NCBI GenBank assembly: GCA_964605095.1
Contig: CAZSBS010000034.1
Span: 1-24,855, forward strand
From: JAUWQU01 sp964605095
GTDB taxonomy: Bacteria; Planctomycetota; Phycisphaerae; SM23-33
Reading direction: 5' to 3'
Length of the DNA: 24,855 nucleotides
Both the position numbers and the translations under genes were made by a program. The notes under the pieces are model-generated. The model worked only from the letters and a program-made list of their open reading frames with translations, was not told the origin of the DNA and did not search any database. Position 1 is the stretch's first letter. Each line of letters opens with the position of its first letter. Shown here piece by piece: positions 23,531 to 24,855 of this stretch.

Positions 23531-24472
23531 ATGCGCGAGACCAACATGCCCGCTCAGCCCCAGACAACCTCAGCCGTGATGACGCCCAGAGGCATAACCT
23601 GGCTGGGTCTGGTGATCAACGTGGCGCTTGCGGGCGCCAAGATCTTCGGCGGATGGTTTTTCGGCAGCCAGGCCATCCTTGCCGACGGCCTGCACAGTTT
23701 GTCGGACCTCGTCAGCGACGTGGCCGTGCTTGCCGGCCTGCGTGTCAGCGAGCGACCGGCCGACGGCTCGCATCCGTGGGGCCATCGCCGGGTAAGCACG
23801 ATAGTGGCAATGTTCGTCGGGGCGCTGCTGCTGGTCCTTGGCTGCGCGATCGTCTACAACGCGATCCTCTCTTACCACGTCAAGCACGAGCAGTTGACGA
23901 GCCTCGTGCCGCTGAGCCTTGCCCTTGTGACGATTCCGCTCAAGGAAATGCTCTTCCACCTCACGCGCCGCGTGGGCCGGCTGGCCGGCGACGTGTCGCT
24001 CGTCGCCAACGCATGGCACCATCGCAGCGACGCATTCAGTTCCATCGCGGCCGCGGCCGGGCTAACCGTGGTCGCCGTCGGCGGGCAGGGCTGGTCGTTC
24101 ATGGATGAGCTTACCGCACTGGTGCTGTCGGCGTTCCTGATAGTCGCCGCCGGGCAGATCATGTGGACGGCCGCGAACGAACTTATCGACCGCGCGCCCA
24201 GCCGGGCCATCATAGACGCCATCGAGGGCGCGATTCGGGACACCAGCGGCGTGCGGGGCCATCACGCCGTACGCGCCCGGCAGATCGGCGGAAAAGTGAC
24301 CATGGACGTACACGTGCTGGTCGATCCCAGCCTGACGGTCCGCCAGGGCCACGACATTGCCTCGGCCGTGCAGGAAAGAGTCAAGGAGGCCGACGGCAAC
24401 ATCGTGGACGTCAACGTCCACGTCGAGCCGTGGGAGCCCCGGGAAGACCGCCGCCCGGCCGGGCCGGCATAA
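23531..24472 (+). CDS. Cation diffusion facilitator (CDF) transporter
   Basis: 313 residues. Membrane helices are predicted from about residue 22, with the CDF metal-site motifs ADGLHSLSDLVSD (51-63; H55, D59) and ANAWHHRSD (159-167; H163, D167), plus the conserved HPWGHRR loop (81-87). A C-terminal cytoplasmic domain (about 220-300) has VRGHHAVRARQIGGKVTMDV and HVLVDPSLTV, as in the CDF dimerisation domain. It exports divalent metals such as Zn2+, Fe2+, Mn2+ or Co2+ in exchange for protons; the HxxxD/HxxxD arrangement does not settle the ion. The ATG at 23531 gives a short leader; ATG 23546 is an alternative. No Shine-Dalgarno sequence is visible, consistent with coupling to the preceding gene. 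Confidence 0.9.
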   Translation: MRETNMPAQPQTTSAVMTPRGITWLGLVINVALAGAKIFGGWFFGSQAILADGLHSLSDLVSDVAVLAGLRVSERPADGSHPWGHRRVSTIVAMFVGALLLVLGCAIVYNAILSYHVKHEQLTSLVPLSLALVTIPLKEMLFHLTRRVGRLAGDVSLVANAWHHRSDAFSSIAAAAGLTVVAVGGQGWSFMDELTALVLSAFLIVAAGQIMWTAANELIDRAPSRAIIDAIEGAIRDTSGVRGHHAVRARQIGGKVTMDVHVLVDPSLTVRQGHDIASAVQERVKEADGNIVDVNVHVEPWEPREDRRPAGPA

Positions 24473-24497
24473 TTGCAGCGGCAGGCGGGCTGTACCA

Positions 24498-24605
24498 CCG
24501 AAACCACTCCAAACCACTCCGAAACCACTCCAAACCACTCCGAAACCACTCCAAACCACTCCGAAACCACTTCCAAACCACTGCCAAAAGACTCCAAACC
24601 CCTCC
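24498..24605 (+). repeat. Tandem array, 21-bp unit (CCGAAACCACTCC + AAACCACT)
   Basis: Three exact 21-bp copies start at 24498, 24519 and 24540, followed by a 22-bp variant (24561) and a diverged copy (24583). Each unit is itself two related 10-11-bp halves (CGAAACCACTC and CAAACCACTC). It is non-coding and a likely site of length variation. Confidence 0.9.
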
Positions 24606-24649
24606 CAATGAGCGCAATAACCAAGCTCTGCGTGTGTTATGAACCTCCC

Positions 24650-24748
24650 GGCGCTATCGAAACACCCTCGTGCGCGCTCGGCCAGCACTCCAAAACACAC
24701 CGCGGCGCTATCGAAACACCATCTTGCGCGCTCGGCCAGCACTCCAAA
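24650..24748 (+). repeat. 45-bp direct repeat, 54-bp period
   Basis: GGCGCTATCGAAACACC is followed by GCGCGCTCGGCCAGCACTCC and AAA in both copies (24650-24694, 24704-24748), with two mismatches in the four bases joining the blocks. The CACTCCAAA end is shared with the 21-bp array upstream, suggesting a common origin. Confidence 0.85.
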
Positions 24749-24792
24749 CCGAGAACCTGCCTGCCGGTCCGAAAGCCTCCTCGGCGAGAATT

Positions 24793-24840
24793 CAAAATAA
24801 CGACTTACGTCACCGGCAATCGCCATAAGTCCTTATTTTG
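24793..24840. terminator. AT-rich 15-bp hairpin, possible bidirectional terminator
   Basis: CAAAATAACGACTTA (24793-24807) pairs with TAAGTCCTTATTTTG (24826-24840) at 14 of 15 positions around an 18-base loop. A/T-rich stem ends and a following TGTTTCC tract are unusual in this GC-rich region. It could terminate the acyP-CDF transcript or a gene beyond the window; a mobile-element end is an alternative. Confidence 0.45.
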
Positions 24841-24855
24841 TGTTTCCAGGCCGAT

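Larger units (their letters stand above)
24473..24855. other. Terminal intergenic repeat region
   Basis: No gene is seen after the CDF stop. The region holds a 21-bp tandem array, a 54-bp-period direct repeat and an AT-rich hairpin. ORFs over the tandem array translate as repeating 'FGVVWSG' or 'WFRSGLE' and are spurious. Confidence 0.7.

Noticed and set aside
24498..24605. Possible CRISPR array
   Set aside because: The repeats are contiguous 21-bp units without unique spacers, and no cas gene is present, so it is a simple tandem repeat.

Overview
The window looks like a scaffold from a high-GC, Planctomycetota-type bacterium (possibly Phycisphaerae-like), probably a metagenome assembly. The lineage is inferred from gene style: large secreted LamG, PDZ/HEAT and fucosidase-type proteins, an ABC transporter paired with a membrane-anchored 'CDVPVFRYALERW' protein, Shine-Dalgarno use at only some genes, and many palindromic and 7-bp repeats with a decayed IS200/REP-type transposase. 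No rRNA, tRNA or CRISPR array was seen. Two 100-N gaps are present. The second is flanked by an exact 55-bp duplicate and is almost certainly a failed contig merge.

Layout. 1-416 (-): 5' part of a probable glycosyltransferase, with an apparent leaderless promoter. 732-2093 (+): secreted repeat protein rich in Met, Gly, Gln and Arg, broken by gap 1. 2452-5640 (+): three-gene operon of an anchored extracytoplasmic protein, an FtsX/MacB-like permease and a LolD-like ATPase. 5691-5838: large palindrome between convergent genes. 5862-6938 (-): radical SAM/SPASM enzyme resembling AhbD/AhbC haem enzymes. 7343-16932 (+): three large secreted proteins, namely a LamG protein with a duplicated flanking module, a PDZ plus HEAT protein, and a 1315-residue GH29 fucosidase fused to a GH106-like glycosidase with an inserted CBM32-like domain. 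16933-20411 (-): SGNH hydrolase, DUF362/ferredoxin protein and branched-chain aminotransferase.

20412-22113 is a 1.7-kb gene-poor repeat zone. It holds heptanucleotide arrays, a truncated REP-type transposase, REP-like hairpins, at least six copies of a 'TTCGTAGTG..GCCGTC' palindromic element and a possible fragment of an XRE-type HTH gene. The last element copy supplies the stop codon of a GalU-like nucleotidyltransferase (22114-22983, -). 23049-24472 (+) carries acylphosphatase and a cation diffusion facilitator, probably co-transcribed. The last 380 bases hold a 21-bp tandem array, a 54-bp direct repeat and an AT-rich hairpin.

How the genes may work together: the 7343-18204 block reads as a secreted polysaccharide-degradation locus (fucosidase/rhamnosidase-like fusion, LamG protein, SGNH esterase-like enzyme). 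The ABC operon looks like a self-contained envelope export or lipoprotein-trafficking unit. The most unusual items are the GH29-GH106-like-CBM32 fusion, the repeat-element zone that rewrites a gene end, and three promoters lying within 6-10 bases of start codons.
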